64,000 nucleotides of DNA from Boswellia sacra (lineage: Eukaryota > Streptophyta > Magnoliopsida > Sapindales > Burseraceae): the NCBI GenBank assembly GCA_013180625.2, contig SNVD02003345.1, positions 62,001-126,000 on the forward strand, written 5' to 3'. The translations under genes were made by a program, and so were the position numbers. Every line of letters starts with the position of its first letter. Position 1 is the first letter of the stretch. This document shows, piece after piece, positions 1-12,290 of this stretch. Under the pieces are notes generated by a model. The model had not been told where the DNA came from and searched no databases. It saw nothing but the letters and a program-made list of their open reading frames with translations.

Positions 1-1044
1 GGTTATCATTCTTTTATCTATGAAAATAAGATAATATCATTCTATTATCTATGAACAATGAGATACTAGTTCTATGTAATTGCTTTATTTTTTGTCCAAT
101 GACTTGCTAGTTTCTGTCATTGTTATTGTGTGTTATAATTTTTATTTATACAATTTTTTTTCTATATTTATTTTATAATGTTCTTTTTAAAAGTATGTTA
201 TGTGTCATGATTTTGAATATTTTGATATTTGTTATAATATACATAAACTAAGCATGGATGCTACAGGCCTCATCTATTATTTATTTGCATCATAAATTAA
301 GAAATGTAATTTTGTTAGATTTATTAAATTATTAAAAGTTGTCAAGATTAGAAAAAACTAATTTTATTACTCAAAAGCCAACTATTATCTATTTGCATAA
401 TGAATTGCTACATTGATTATTCCTCTTTAAATAAGCTATTCTATAGATGAAGTAAAAGTTAGTCAAATTACTAGTTGAATATAATACTAAATTAAGTTTA
501 TTATTTATCTGCATCATAAATTAAGACTTGTAATTTTGTTAGATTTATTGAATTATTTAAAGTTGTCAAGATTAGAAAAAAAAACTAATTTTATTACTCA
601 AAAGCCAAATATTATTTATTTGCATAATAAATTACTAAATTGATTATTTTTTTTAAATAAGCAATTCTATACATGGAGTAAAAGTTAGTCAAATTACTAA
701 GTTGATTATTCCTCTTTAAGAAAATATTTTTTTTAAATTTATTTACATAATTAAATAGGAATCAATTGTTAATGAAATTTAGTATTATATTAATCTAATG
801 TTAATAACATGATAAATTAGAAATCATATCATACTTTTAAAATATTAAATAATCATGTTGAAGATAATTTTATGAAATAAATATTATTATTTATATTAAA
901 ATTTTTAATTTTACTATTCATTAATTTGCCCTCCTTGATGGACTTTCTGGCTTCGTCTATGGTTGGCACTATACTTCAAAACTTATGATATTTCCAAAGT
1001 TTTTTTTTTTTTTAAATCAAGTTTCTTACTTTTGTATTCTTCAG
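1..1044. other. AT-rich intergenic sequence
   Basis: This stretch is very AT-rich and no open frame or RNA motif in it is convincing. The only structure seen is the tandem duplication at about 276-715. The end abuts the splice acceptor (TTCAG, 1040-1044) of the HSP70 pseudogene exon, so the last few hundred bases are probably a decayed intron of that gene. Confidence 0.6.
276..715. repeat. Two-copy ~220 bp tandem duplication
   Basis: The segment from about 276 to 498 is repeated from about 499 to 715. Both copies carry the same ordered words: TTGCATCATAAATTAAG, TTGTCAAGATTAGAAAA, TTTTATTACTCAAAAGCC and AAAAGTTAGTCAAATTACTA. The copies differ by substitutions and short indels, so the duplication is not recent. 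No coding content was found. Confidence 0.75.
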
Positions 1045-1836
1045 GCTTAAGAAACCGATTGTAAATGCTGTAAGGGATGCAAAACTTTCATTCAAAGATG
1101 TGGATGAGATACTCCTCGTAGGTAGATCAACACGTGTTCCAGTTCAGGACCTAGTAAAGACTCTACTGGAAGGGAACCTGATTTCACTGTCAATCCTGAT
1201 GAAATTGTTGCCGTAGGTGCTGCAGTTCAGGTAGGTATACAATCACTGCAATTTATGAGGAATTTATACTGTTCTTGGCTGCTTCATAAACATGGCCGTG
1301 GTTTTCATGTTGGGGGTTTTGATAAATTCTGTTTTCTAAGCAATTTTCCTTCTACATATATAAAAATTTTAGGATTAGTATATTAATTCAGGTTAATCTC
1401 AAAACTCGTGCTTTTTTTCTTTTTTCCCTATAAAATTATAACTTTTATAATTTCAGGCTGGTGTTCTGGCCGAAGATTCCACTGACGTAAGGCTCTTAAT
1501 TGGCTATGACTCCGTTAACTATTGGGTTTGAAGGCTGCGGAGGTGTGATGAAACGAGTTATTCCAAGAAATACTACTCCACCAGCCTCAATACAATATCA
1601 ATGGCGGGGAAACATCCGAAGATGGACAGGAAAATGTTGTGATCAATGTTTATCAAGGTGAAAGAGCATTTGTTCGCGATAGCAAATTTTTCGCCAGCTT
1701 TGTTCTTGATATTCCACCTGCAGAACATTTATTTTCGAAGATTGACGTCAGAGATTGATATTAAAGGGGTTTTGTATGTCACTGCCACCAATAAAAGAAC
1801 TGGAAGGAAGCAAGGTATCATCATTAAGGAATCAAG
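1045..1836 (+). pseudogene. HSP70: HSP70 pseudogene (chloroplast-type), middle exons
   Basis: This is a decayed copy of a DnaK/HSP70 chaperone gene. The exon 1045-1230 encodes [16 protein letters not shown], near the end of the ATPase domain. A frame slip follows in the segment matching the family's NPDE-IVAVGAAVQ region. An intron with GT/AG borders spans 1231-1456. The second exon (1457-1836) carries the start of the substrate-binding domain, including YVTATNKRTGRKQG, and ends at an intact GTAAG donor. Frameshifts and an internal stop break the frame, and the expected GGS of the ATPase domain reads GRS. The retained introns show a DNA-level duplicate rather than a processed copy. The 3' part resumes at 18097, and the break lies in the next intron. 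The assignment to the plastid subfamily is by family resemblance. Confidence 0.85.
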
Positions 1837-1941
1837 GTAAGAATGATACACTGTAGCTAATAATTCGGTATTTTTTTCTTTAAGGGAGCAAACTTTTTAC
1901 TCTTTTGATCCCCCTTTGTTGGAGTAGTGGTCAAGGGTCAG

Positions 1942-3937
1942 AATCCGTATGCTGACACATGGCATAATCTTAAAATTTGGGTTGTTCTTGTACTTGCTTT
2001 TTCACCTTAGATTTAGGAAAAACCAAATGCGCAATTCCGTAGCAATTCTCCAAATGGAACTGTGTTCCAACCTTGTGTAACATACAATCCTGCAAAATAT
2101 GATGATTAGACAAAGAAAGCTCTCCAAAGGAATGACAAGATCACAATAAGTTTTTAAATAGAAATCAAGACTTTTATATTGTTGTGGTGTGGAAGCAGAG
2201 AGATATGGTATTAACTTTGTTTTTTTGAGAGAGTTCTCTATGCCTCCTTTAGAGCTTCTTCACATATTTATACTCTTTACTCTCCAAAAATCCCTCCTTA
2301 TCTTTGCTCTTAAAAAAAAAAAAATAACTCCATTGAAATTTAAAAGAATATCTTTTGAAAATAATAACTATCTTTTTAGATAATTTCTCCTTTTCAATTT
2401 AAAAATAATATTTTTTTTAAAATTCAAAATAATTATCTTCCTAAACAATTATTTCATTTGAATTCGAAAAAGTGTATTTTTTAAAAATTAAAAATTATCA
2501 ATTACTATCTTTGCTAGATAATTATTCTATTCAAAATTTGAATTAGAAAGCAAGATGATAATATTATCAATATATTTTAAAAGAAGTATAATTATTAATT
2601 TTAAAGATAATAATCATATTTAAAATAAATTAAAAGAAAAACAAGTCAATCTGTGATTCTATTATTTAAAATATTCTTTTTAGATTAAAAACCCCCCAAG
2701 TGGGATTAACCTTTAATATTTGAAAAAGAGTAGTTCTATTTAGCCCCCATTTTTTAATCTTATTTGGCTCCAACTCAAAATTAAGGATAAATTTATAATA
2801 AAAATTTAATAAATGAGACAATTAATATTGAGTGAGTAATTAAACTTAAGAAAATCTCTCATTTTCTATCCTTTTTTCCTTTTTTTTCTCTAACAGTAAT
2901 TTCATCCTCCCTCCCTCACACCAACTTCATCTCTTCTCTCCCTCCAATTTGAGTGTTTTTTCTCTCAAATTTATTAAAATCCATTTATCTTTCTTTCTCC
3001 TTAATTTTTGCCAATCACAACCAAAGTTATAGAATGATTTGGTGCCATTAGATTTAAGGTTATGTGATTGCCTAAATTTTCATCACAACCAACTTCACCC
3101 CTTATATCAAATTAACATCAAATCATTCTACAATAATTTACCTTAGGTTTTAAAAAATGTTACCTGTAGATATATATATATATATATATATAATTTTAAA
3201 AAAATAAGAAATGTTGTGGTATCAAAAAATTGAAAAAAAATAAAACACCAGTAAGATTAAATAATAATTTAATTAAATGCTAAATTGAAGAAAATATAAA
3301 AGTCAAACAACATTTTAATTATGGTTATTATAAGAATATCCAAAATTAGATATTGAGTGAGAGGAGAGATTGTTAAATATAATTTAATAGTACAATTATA
3401 TCTTCATTAAATAAAAGGTGGGGGTTAATGAGGTGAAAAATGGGATTGAATAATAATAGCTAGTCTTCAAACAATAGAATTTGCTATACTTTCTTGATCC
3501 TTTTACACCACAAGCTCATAATTAAACCTCTTTAATGACTTGGGCCCATTTGCTCTAAACTAAATAAATTAACCATCAACATTACCCATTTTATCATATG
3601 GAGTATGCAATAAAATGAGCGATATGTACAATTCATATTAATAATACTATTCTCTCTGTGTGTGTATATATATATATATAATATGAATAAATTTATATAA
3701 AATTAATACTTTAAAACGTAACTGAAGCACAAATTCTAAAGCATATATAACAAATAACGAACGAAGTATAATAGATGTTTAAATATAAGAGGTATTATTT
3801 GTCCCTGCAAATAAAACAAATTTAATTGATTGGGACCCACCGTTAAATTTAGAGATAGTTTCATGTTCTACTTAAACTCACTGGTTATCCTACACTTGCA
3901 TCACCTTCCATATTCATACAAACAAAGCCATCAATTA
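1942..3937. repeat. Left inverted-repeat arm
   Basis: This arm pairs with 16907-18072 on the opposite strand. Anchors include 1951-1990 with 18030-18060, 2660-2720 with 17357-17425, 3560-3585 with 17250-17275, and 3785-3935 with 16907-17060. The arm is about 1.25 kb once the foreign segment 2728-3465 is removed. Arm-to-arm identity is clearly imperfect, with many substitutions, so the insertion is old. Confidence 0.8.
2728..3465. mobile_element. MITE-like insert within the left arm
   Basis: The inverted-repeat partner on the right is continuous where the left arm is interrupted by this 738 bp segment, which defines it as a later insertion. The termini are imperfectly inverted: GAGTAGTTCTATT on the left and, read on the other strand, GACTAGCTATTATT on the right. 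The flanks TTGAAAAA and TTCAAACA could be a degraded 8-9 bp duplication. No ORF is present. A (TA)n tract lies at about 3170-3192. Superfamily is uncertain (MULE or hAT). Confidence 0.6.
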
Positions 3938-4237
3938 ACATGGCCCACATGATCATAAATAAAAATTTGTCTCATTCGAACTACTAATCCAACAGCATGC
4001 CAAGCCTTAGTAAAATACTTGTACAAAGAAACTTTTGACTGTTGAGGCCCACATGCACATTAAAAACAATTTTATTTTATTAAAACAATCACTCTGACAC
4101 ATAGAATGATCGTATCAGCAGCTTAATTTTATCTTTTATCAGTGCCAATTAATCTTATCACGTAATCACTTTATCACTCCTATTCTAATTTTGATAAATA
4201 TCACATATTCTATTAATTTCATATTCGTAGAAGCAAT
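3938..4237. other. Unassigned sequence between left arm and Tat LTR
   Basis: About 300 bp of AT-rich DNA with no partner in the right half and no coding potential. It may be the original interior of the inverted-repeat element. Confidence 0.4.
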
Positions 4238-6224
4238 TATAGACACTAAATTTTCTAGGCTCGATGATAAAGTGAAGATGAATGTAGGGCAATAGAAATG
4301 ACCGAAATGTCTTTGGAAGTTGAGGAAAAACAGATCGAAAGCTTTGAAAACTGGCACATGACTTTGAAAAATCACATAAATTAATTCATGAAGAATCTGA
4401 TAATGAGTCATATACCGTTGAGAAGCTAAGGATGCCTAATTTTTATAGAATTTCACTGATCGTTAATCAAAATGGAAGTCGAAGAGTTACGGGTGATCAA
4501 ACGGACAAAGGTTGGAAGGGGACTGCATTGAAAATTTAAGAAGTAAAGGGGTTTGGTGGGCTACCATCGACCGACGGTTGTGAGACAACTAAACCACTGT
4601 CCAGCTATTCTCCATGTAATTTTGGAAAATTACACCACCAACCTTCCTTTTTTGTCTTGCTGCTTTCTTCTTTCAATTCAACCCTCAGCTATATAAACGC
4701 TCCTCCTCCTCACTTTTTAAGGCACATCAAAAAATCTTTTCTTCTCCCTCTTGAAGACACTTGAGAATTTAAAGAATCTTTTCTAGTTTAAAGTTTTTCT
4801 AAGCATTTTATTGCTTTAAACCTGAAAAGAGTACGTCTTGAGAGTAGTTATCTCTTCTCCCTTTATTTTTCTTCTCTATTTTCTTGTTTTAGAAAAAGCA
4901 TGTTTAGGTATATTTACGCTCAGAATAAGTATATTTAGGATTTATTTTAATGCTTAGGAGCATATTTATGGTTATTATGAATTGTTTGAATCTTCGTTTG
5001 TTTTGCAAGACGGAAATACGTGTCAATATAAGTTTACTTTCCTTTCTTTATTTAGAAATATGCTAGAAGTTTATTTTCACTGCGAATGCTTAGAATTATG
5101 TGTAGGAGCACATGTTTAGAATCACGTTTAAGAGCACATGACTAGTATCATGCTAGGAAGACCTATAATTGCTTTAAAGTATGCTAGGAAATAGCATAGA
5201 ATAGATAAGAATTACCATGTTTACCCTTGGATGCCTGAATTAGGCTAGAATAGCCATTATTGATATTGATTGATTGAATTAGACTAGAAATGCCATGTTT
5301 TGGCTAGAAATGCTATGATTCACTATGATTAGAATGAATAGGCTAGAATCGCCATGCTATGGTAGAATTACCATGATAAGAAATATCAAATCTAGGTAGA
5401 AGTTCCATGATTCTAGATTATGGCTTTGATTAGACCTTTTTATTTGATTGATATGAATATTTGAATGTACCATGAATATGCTATTACTTGAATGATACCA
5501 TGAAATGGTAGTTGACTCACAATGATGGTGAGAGACTATCACTTAGAATGAATGATTAGAATAATTGAATGTATATGTGAATATACATGTAGAGGCTTAA
5601 TAAACATTGACAAGACTTACATATGATGGTGATAAATTCTTTATTTATCAAGTCTCAAATTGATTGTTTATATTTGATACTTGAATATATGATTTATATG
5701 AATGAATGAATGGACATTTGAAGTGCTAGAAGTAGTTTATCTTTATTGTTGAAGAACAGTTGATGTAATCATCCTCCCATTCTCCCATTTTTGAAAGGAA
5801 TTGTAATTCTATTCTCCTCCCTCTTTCTTTGTATGATATTCAACTGTCATGAATGAAATCACCTTGTTTGCTTAAAGAAGATAAAACGAATAATGTGTGC
5901 ATAAAATGAACAACCCTAAGTGGACTATTTAACAATATGAGCTATTTTTATTTGGTATTCCATAGTGGAGGCCAAATTTTGATCCGGGTGAGGCGAATGG
6001 CTTATGCCCAACTTCCCGAACCCATCCCTGAAGGGATAAGGGTACTTTAGGTCCTTAAGCGAGGGGTCGAATTACCCCTATTCATTCCTAATTAAATAAT
6101 TGGGTGGCGACTCCATTTCTTTAGATGTGCTCATGGCTCATTTGTGTTTCCCTAAGTCTCGAAAGAAGCTTTGACATAATGTCGTGGTCGCAAACGCTCT
6201 GGCGAGATGAAAGCCCCGTTCGCA
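4238..6224 (+). repeat. Tat/Ogre-like LTR 1 (5' LTR)
   Basis: This segment aligns in the same orientation with 9207-10934, starting from the shared word TATAGACA. It has a TATA-like box (TATATAAAC, 4690-4698) about 40 bp upstream of CT-rich leader sequence, which is a plausible LTR promoter. It ends with CGCA directly before a tRNA-Arg-type primer binding site at 6226. By eye the two LTRs differ at roughly one base in five, so this is an old element. Confidence 0.75.
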
Positions 6225-6225
6225 G

Positions 6226-6243
6226 TGGCGACTCTACTGGAGA
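6226..6243 (+). promoter_or_regulatory. Primer binding site (tRNA-Arg type)
   Basis: The 18-mer TGGCGACTCTACTGGAGA follows LTR 1 by one base. Tat/Ogre retrotransposons are primed by tRNA-Arg with the consensus TGGCGACTC-RCTGGGGA, so this site fixes the LTR end and supports the lineage call. Confidence 0.75.
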
Positions 6244-8589
6244 TAAGAGAAGTTTATTCTGATTAGGATACCAAATTCTAATACCATATGTTGATGTTTT
6301 GAATCCTTGCATTACTATACTTTGCACGCAATGAGCATGAATTAACCAAACTAGCAATGTGGCATTGGCATGAAAGGTCTTTAGCTCCATTCGACCCTTA
6401 GGTGTCACCATCTTTGAGCACATACCATTCACTTGGTATTAAAAGAAACCGGCCCAAGGGGGGTATCTCTCGTGACACATAAAAAAAAAAGGATTATCTC
6501 CTAAGTATAGGATTGTCAAAGTAATAAATCCGACAAGATTGGGGTCGATCCACGAGGAAGGGGATTTAGCAGTACAAACTAAAATATGATAAATATGATG
6601 TGAATAATTTAAATAAATAACAAGATGATATTAACAAATAAAGTAAAGATGGTAGGCGGTACAACCGACCATTTAAATGTAAATAAAAAATAACAGATGG
6701 TAAAACTATCAATAGAAATAGGTGATAAAACCTACCATAGCAAATGAATGTACAATTTCATAAGTAATATACGAGAATAATTAAATTACACAAGTAAGAA
6801 GAATTAACACAATAATAATGAAAGCTAAGGTTATGGAATCTGCCATTGATATATCAAATAAGGATAAACAGCCCGATTATAACTTAATTGGAATCCACAC
6901 ATCAAGGAGGCTCTAATCGGAAGGTATGTCATTTAAGCCCATTTTAGTTATATGAATTATATTTGTCTCATTACCAATATTTATACCACTTCTACTAAAT
7001 GGGTTCAAGCATCTAATGTGTCAATCATCATATGTCTACAACAAATCAAGGTTTCTAACTAGACTTATGTTGGTAAAAAAGAATCATACGACGTCTAGAA
7101 AGGATCCAAGCATTTGATGTGCCAAGGATTATCTACAATGGATCAAGACCTCCACTTTATGAGTGGTGCTGAAATTGGTTAAGAAAATAAATATAAAACA
7201 TATAAAATAAACAACTCAAGATTATGATTTTTAAGCACATATCAAAAGGGCTAGAAAATCCTTATTCTCATATCAAATGTTTCACCCTTTCAACTTAGCA
7301 AGAGAGAATTTAGCAAGACATTATGCAAGAAAGAAAATAAAATGCAACAAGAAAATGATTTATTAATAACATCAAAAGAACAAAGCACAAGAGAGAAAAC
7401 AAAATGTTAAGAGATCCCAGCCAATAGCCAAGATACCGTAATGGGTCACAATGCATCTCTATTTATAGATATATTTGGGGCAAATTTATCAAATTACAAA
7501 GGGACAATTGTAAAATATCTCATTGATAATTTGGATCATTATGTGCATCGACTTTGACCACAAATTTCAAAACCGAAATATTTAGAATTTTGATCACATG
7601 TCTTCATGAAAGTTATAGATATTTCTCTCGGGTTTCTACAACATCTTGATTCAGATGATTTGGATACATATATCAAGAGATATGGTCAAAATACGTAGGC
7701 ATGGTTAGGCTAGGCTAAAACTGCAGATGGGTTCACTTTAAACCCATTTTTGGTCTACTAAAAGCCTGAATTTCATGATGCTTTTGAAATACAATCTTGT
7801 AAATAATTTAATCGGTTTCCAACAATCAATATTTGCATCATTCTGATATATAAATAAAAAGTTATGCCCATTTTACCAAACCTGCAACAAAAATTAAAAT
7901 TAAGATAAAGATAATTCAAAAGATGCAAAGACCACAAATATGCTTAAATTGAGGAATTTTATGACACTATTAGTGCAAAATAATGGATTAAGCTCTTATT
8001 AATCATACACATTTAAGTGTTCACATCTCGCTCAAAGGAGCCTGACCATTGGGCCCTTGAGACTCAAGTCCATGTAGACGAATCTAGAATTTTTCAATAG
8101 GATGAATATCCAAAAACCATATTGAAACGCATGTTCGTGGATGTAAATTGCACATTATTAGAATAACATCGACTCAAAGCCCATAAAACCATGAACGAAT
8201 ACCACATGTTAAATCACCCATATGAACAAAATGGGAACATTTGCCATGGGTTAAGGTTATCATGACATTGAGAGCCATGTTATGATAATCATGAAAAATC
8301 TAACATCAATTTGAATACTAGAATTAGAAGAAAGAATCTCACATACCCACATCCCATGATAATGACTTAGAAATAAACCCAAAATCATACGAAAAGAGAC
8401 TCTTTCTCACGTGTGTGGGAGGAATAAGGTTGGAAGACTAAAAGTATGTATATACCCTTGTATGAGCATGCATCATATCATGCATACATGCATGCATGCA
8501 TGGCATTAATGCCTTTGTTTTACAACCATCATAGCTTGGGTTAAACGAGGTGGTTGTTTAACAAGACAAGAGGAACCAGTTGTTGAAAT
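6244..8589. other. Tat leader with nested solo LTR
   Basis: The untranslated leader between the PBS and gag. Most of it is the nested solo LTR at 6473-8025. The remaining bases show no credible ORF. A short run of alternating CATG/GCAT words occurs at about 8465-8500. Confidence 0.6.
6473..8025 (-). mobile_element. Solo LTR of the Athila-like family
   Basis: This 1553 bp segment matches the LTRs at 29573-31071, 34884-36387, 36388-37930 and 46428-47959 along its length but is more diverged. It starts TGACACAT and ends TTCACA on the plus strand, so the element reads on the minus strand. It is flanked by a perfect 5-bp duplication, TCTCG (6468-6472 and 8026-8030), which proves insertion followed by LTR-LTR recombination. 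The minus-strand TATA motif CTATAAATA is retained at 7460-7468. Confidence 0.9.
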
Positions 8590-9206
8590 GGCCACACCCA
8601 ACAACAATAATCAAGAAATGGTCCAATTGAGAGCTGACATGACCACACTCCAACAACCAATGGCCTCACTCATCGAAGCTCTATAAAATAGGCCTAACCA
8701 AATGAACCAACAACTGCCCAAAGGTAATGGTGGTGGTGATTAGGATGAGACTAGCCAAGGCAAAGATAAGGGAAAAAGCCTAGCCAAACAAAATGAGCCC
8801 GAATCGATTAAGCAGTTGGCCAAAGAGAATGAGAAGGTCCAATCTCTCTTAAAAAGGAAGGGATTGAAAGGGGTTGAAGACCTAGATGATAACTTGCTTA
8901 TTAGAGACAATGATTTACCACTGATGTTTCGCATACCAAATTTGCCCAAGTTCAATGGAGATGGCAATCTGAAGACACATCTGAGACAATATATTGCTAC
9001 AATGGCCACTACTCCTTTGTCAAAGGAGTATATATTGAAGTACTTCACACTATCCTTAGAAGATGATGAGGTAGTATGGTACATGATCTTCCCAAAAAAG
9101 TTCAAGAGGATTGGGAGGAGCTCTCCGAGCTGTTCACAGAACAATATCACCACAATACCTAATTGGGGTAACTTTAAGGGATTTGGAGACAACACACTAA
9201 AAACCC
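8590..9206 (+). pseudogene. gag: Tat gag fragment
   Basis: Reading from ATGGCCACACCCAACAAC, the translation has a Gln/Asn-rich N-terminus and then IPNLPKFNGDGNLKTHLRQY, the hallmark of the Tat/Ogre capsid domain. A WYMIF segment follows, at the position of the family's conserved W-Y. In-frame stops occur near the start and a frame change occurs near 9160. The gag sequence stops abruptly at 9206 where the second LTR begins, so the C-terminal capsid and nucleocapsid parts are missing. Confidence 0.75.
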
Positions 9207-10934
9207 TATAGACATTAGATATTTTAGGCTAGATAACAAAATGGAGATGAATTTTAAGTAATGAAAATGACCAAAATGCCCTTGGAAGCCAAGAAAAGAA
9301 AGGTGAGAAGGGATTGACTAAAGGTCTTAAAAATTGACATGTGACTTCAAAAAATCATAGAAATTAATCCAGATAGAGTTTGTTGATGACTCATATATCA
9401 TTGCGAAGCTGCGGATGTCTAGTTTTGTAGAAATTTACAGATCACAAATCGTAATTTAACTCAAAAAGTTATGTATGATCGAAGGTCAGAAAGGACTACA
9501 CTACAAACTGTGAAAATAGGAAGGACCAAAGTAATAGCTGCCCATCTGTTGACTGACAGCTACCTAGCTGTCAGATAGCCACCCGTTGTTGGTCCCATAA
9601 TTTTGAAAAGTTTTGTTTAAAACCTTTCTTTTTAGATTTTGCTTCCTTTTTCAATTCCAATCCTCTGCTTTATAAACCTCATTGGCTTACTTTCCAAGGT
9701 ACACTAATTATTAGGAATAATCATCTCTTCTTCCTCTCGAAGGCACACTCAAGAATTTGAGAAGTGTTTTCCACTTTAAAGATTTTTAGGCGTTCTATTG
9801 CTCTAAGCCCGAAAAGGGTACGTCTTGAGAGCAGTCCTCTCTTCTCCCTCATATTTTCTTGTGTACCTTTTTTGCTTAGAATTAAGCATGATTAGATTTA
9901 TCTATGCTTAGAATAAACATGTTTAGGATTTAATTTGATGCTTAGAAGCATGCTAGGGTTATATGAATTGTTCTAACCCTTATTTATTTTGTGAGATGGA
10001 TAAGCGTGTCGAGGTAAGTTCCTTTTCCCTTATTTATTAGATACATATTTAGGAATTTATTTTCTTTGCGAATGCTTAAGACATGCTTAGGAGAAAATGA
10101 TTAGAATCATGCTAAGGGAATTTATATTTGCTTTGATATATGTTAGGAAATAGCATAGAATAGGTATGGATTATCATATTACCGCTTGAATGCTTTGATT
10201 GGGCTAAAAGAACCTTGTTTGATTTCAATTGTTTGAATTAAGCTAGAATATACCATTATAATTGTGTTTAGGCTAGAAATGTCGTGATAATATGAATTAA
10301 TGTGAATTATACTAGAATAGCAATAGGTAGAATTACCATGATAGATTTATCATATTTAGGTCGGAGTGCCATGATTCTAGATTATGGCTTCGTATTGAAT
10401 TAATTGATTTATGAATATGTGAATATGCTATGAATATACCATGTTTAGAAGTACTATTGTATGATGCCATGAAGTGGTGGTGTACTCACATTGATGATGA
10501 GGAACCATCACTTATAATTGAATGAATGAATGAATGAAATATGAAGTGTTAGAAATAGAATTTATTTTATTGTTAAAGAACAAAGTAATGTAATCCTCTT
10601 CCCTATCCCCTATGTTTGAAGGAAATGTAATTCAATTCTCCTCCCTCTTTCTATGGATGAATATATAACTATTATTTGATTGAATAATCACCTCACATGT
10701 CTAAATGAAGATAAAAATAGAATATGTGAATAAAATCAACAACTTAAGTGGACTATATGTCAATATGAGATATTTTTATTTGGTACACCCTAGTGGAGGC
10801 CGGATTTTGATCTGGGCGGGTCGAGTGACTCGTAGCTAACTTCTCGAACCCATCTCTCAAGGGATAAGGGTAGTTTAGGTCCTAAAACGAGATATCGAAT
10901 TGCCCCTATTCATTCCCAATTGAATAATTGGGTG
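9207..10934 (+). repeat. Tat/Ogre-like LTR 2 at the gag/pol boundary
   Basis: This is homologous to LTR 1 over about 1.7 kb, including the TATA-like TTTATAAAC (about 9670) and the conserved GTACGTCTTGAGAGCAGT segment (about 9818). It lacks the last ~120 bp present in LTR 1 and is followed directly by pre-protease coding sequence, not by a PBS. It separates gag from pol in the same orientation, so it is either a nested, truncated LTR or a recombination product. No clean target duplication was found. Confidence 0.7.
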
Positions 10935-12290
10935 ATCAAACAATTGAATAAGACCCAAGTTAATGCTACCATTTGGGAATTGTTAATTTCATCCCAAAAG
11001 CATAGAGAAGCCATGGCGAAGGCTTTGGCATAGGTGGAGATATCAATAGCTGCTACTCCAGAAGAGATGATATCTGCTATGACCGGAGGAATACCCACGG
11101 TGGGTAAATGAGAAGGGTGCAATCACCTTCACCAATGAAGATCTGCCTTTCGAAGGAAGGAACCATAACAAGCCATTGTTTATCACCGCAGAGATTGGTG
11201 GGAAGACGTCCCCTTGCATCATGGTAGATGATGGGTCTGCTATCAATATTGTGCCTATGAAGATATTGCACAAGTATAAGGTTAGTAATGATGAGCTTGA
11301 GCCTTGTGAGATGGTGATCAGAGCCTATGATGACCTGAGGAAGAGTGCCATTAGGATCCTTAAGGTGTTAGTGAAGACTGAGCCAATTAAAGTAATGATA
11401 GAATTCACAGTCCTTGACATTCCAATGACATTTGCTGCCTTGTTGGGATGAGCATAGTTCCGTCCATTTGGTGGAGTTCCTTCCACACTATATGAGAAGA
11501 TCCAATTCAATATAGATGTGTAATTTGTGACCATTCAAGTAGCCTCAACAATTGCACTACTACTTTAAGTGTGAAGGTTAGAGAGATACCTTACATGGAA
11601 GGCTTTCATGTAGCCATGATTGACGAAGTCAACCCAATTGTCACTGGGATAATGAAGAAATAATGATATTTGCTATGCACTGGGCTTGGGAGGAATGGGT
11701 GTAGTTTACCCTCTCTTCCAGATTTCAAAGGCCAAACTTCTACAAGAGGTTTGGGTTATGAGTCTAATAGGGAAGGAGAAGACTTTAAGCCCAAGAAGGA
11801 GAGGTTCGTCAAGTTTATCAAGGCCCAAGATACGAAGTATGTGGGAGCTGCTGAATTACAAGTTTTCAAGGGAATGTTGAAGGCCAAATTCGAGATTTTC
11901 AAGGATGTCCTTCAAGTAGGAATCTCCAACGGGAATGACTTGGTTGAGAAAATGGAGAAGATAACCATTAAGGAGGAGAAGCCTCAAGATCAAGCACTGC
12001 TAATGGATCCGTCCATCGACCTTACAGCCTTTATCAAAGAAGGAATTAAAGATGTATTTTATGAAGATGTATTTGTTCCTAACCTCTTTGAAGAAGAAGA
12101 CACTGTCTATGTCTCAAATTTTAATGCAATATAGAATCAGTTTGCTTACTTGTGTCTTTCCTAATGGTATTAAGCATCATAATTTGCATTTCATTACATA
12201 TTTGATATCCACACCATTCAAACTCATGACATTAATCTTGGTACAATTGTCAAATCTAAGAACATATGTATTGCACTTGATATAACTCCT
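10935..12290 (+). pseudogene. pol: Tat gag-pol linker and aspartic protease (decayed)
   Basis: Translation after the LTR gives a spacer, then FTNEDLPFEGRNHNKPLF, then the retropepsin active site MVDDGSAINIVP at about 11221-11256, followed by a VLDIPMTFAALLG strand. DDGSA corresponds to the D-S/T-G-A/S catalytic loop of this lineage. Stops and frame changes occur at about 11030, 11108, 11450 and 11520. The 11670-12134 stretch is an open 154-codon linker without a recognised domain, expected between protease and RT in Tat polyproteins. The protein is not functional as it stands. Confidence 0.75.

Noticed and set aside
1939..1947. Definite 9-bp target duplication for the 16 kb inverted-repeat element
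   Set aside because: Only 6 of 9 bases match 18067-18075, so it is reported as tentative and not used as proof.
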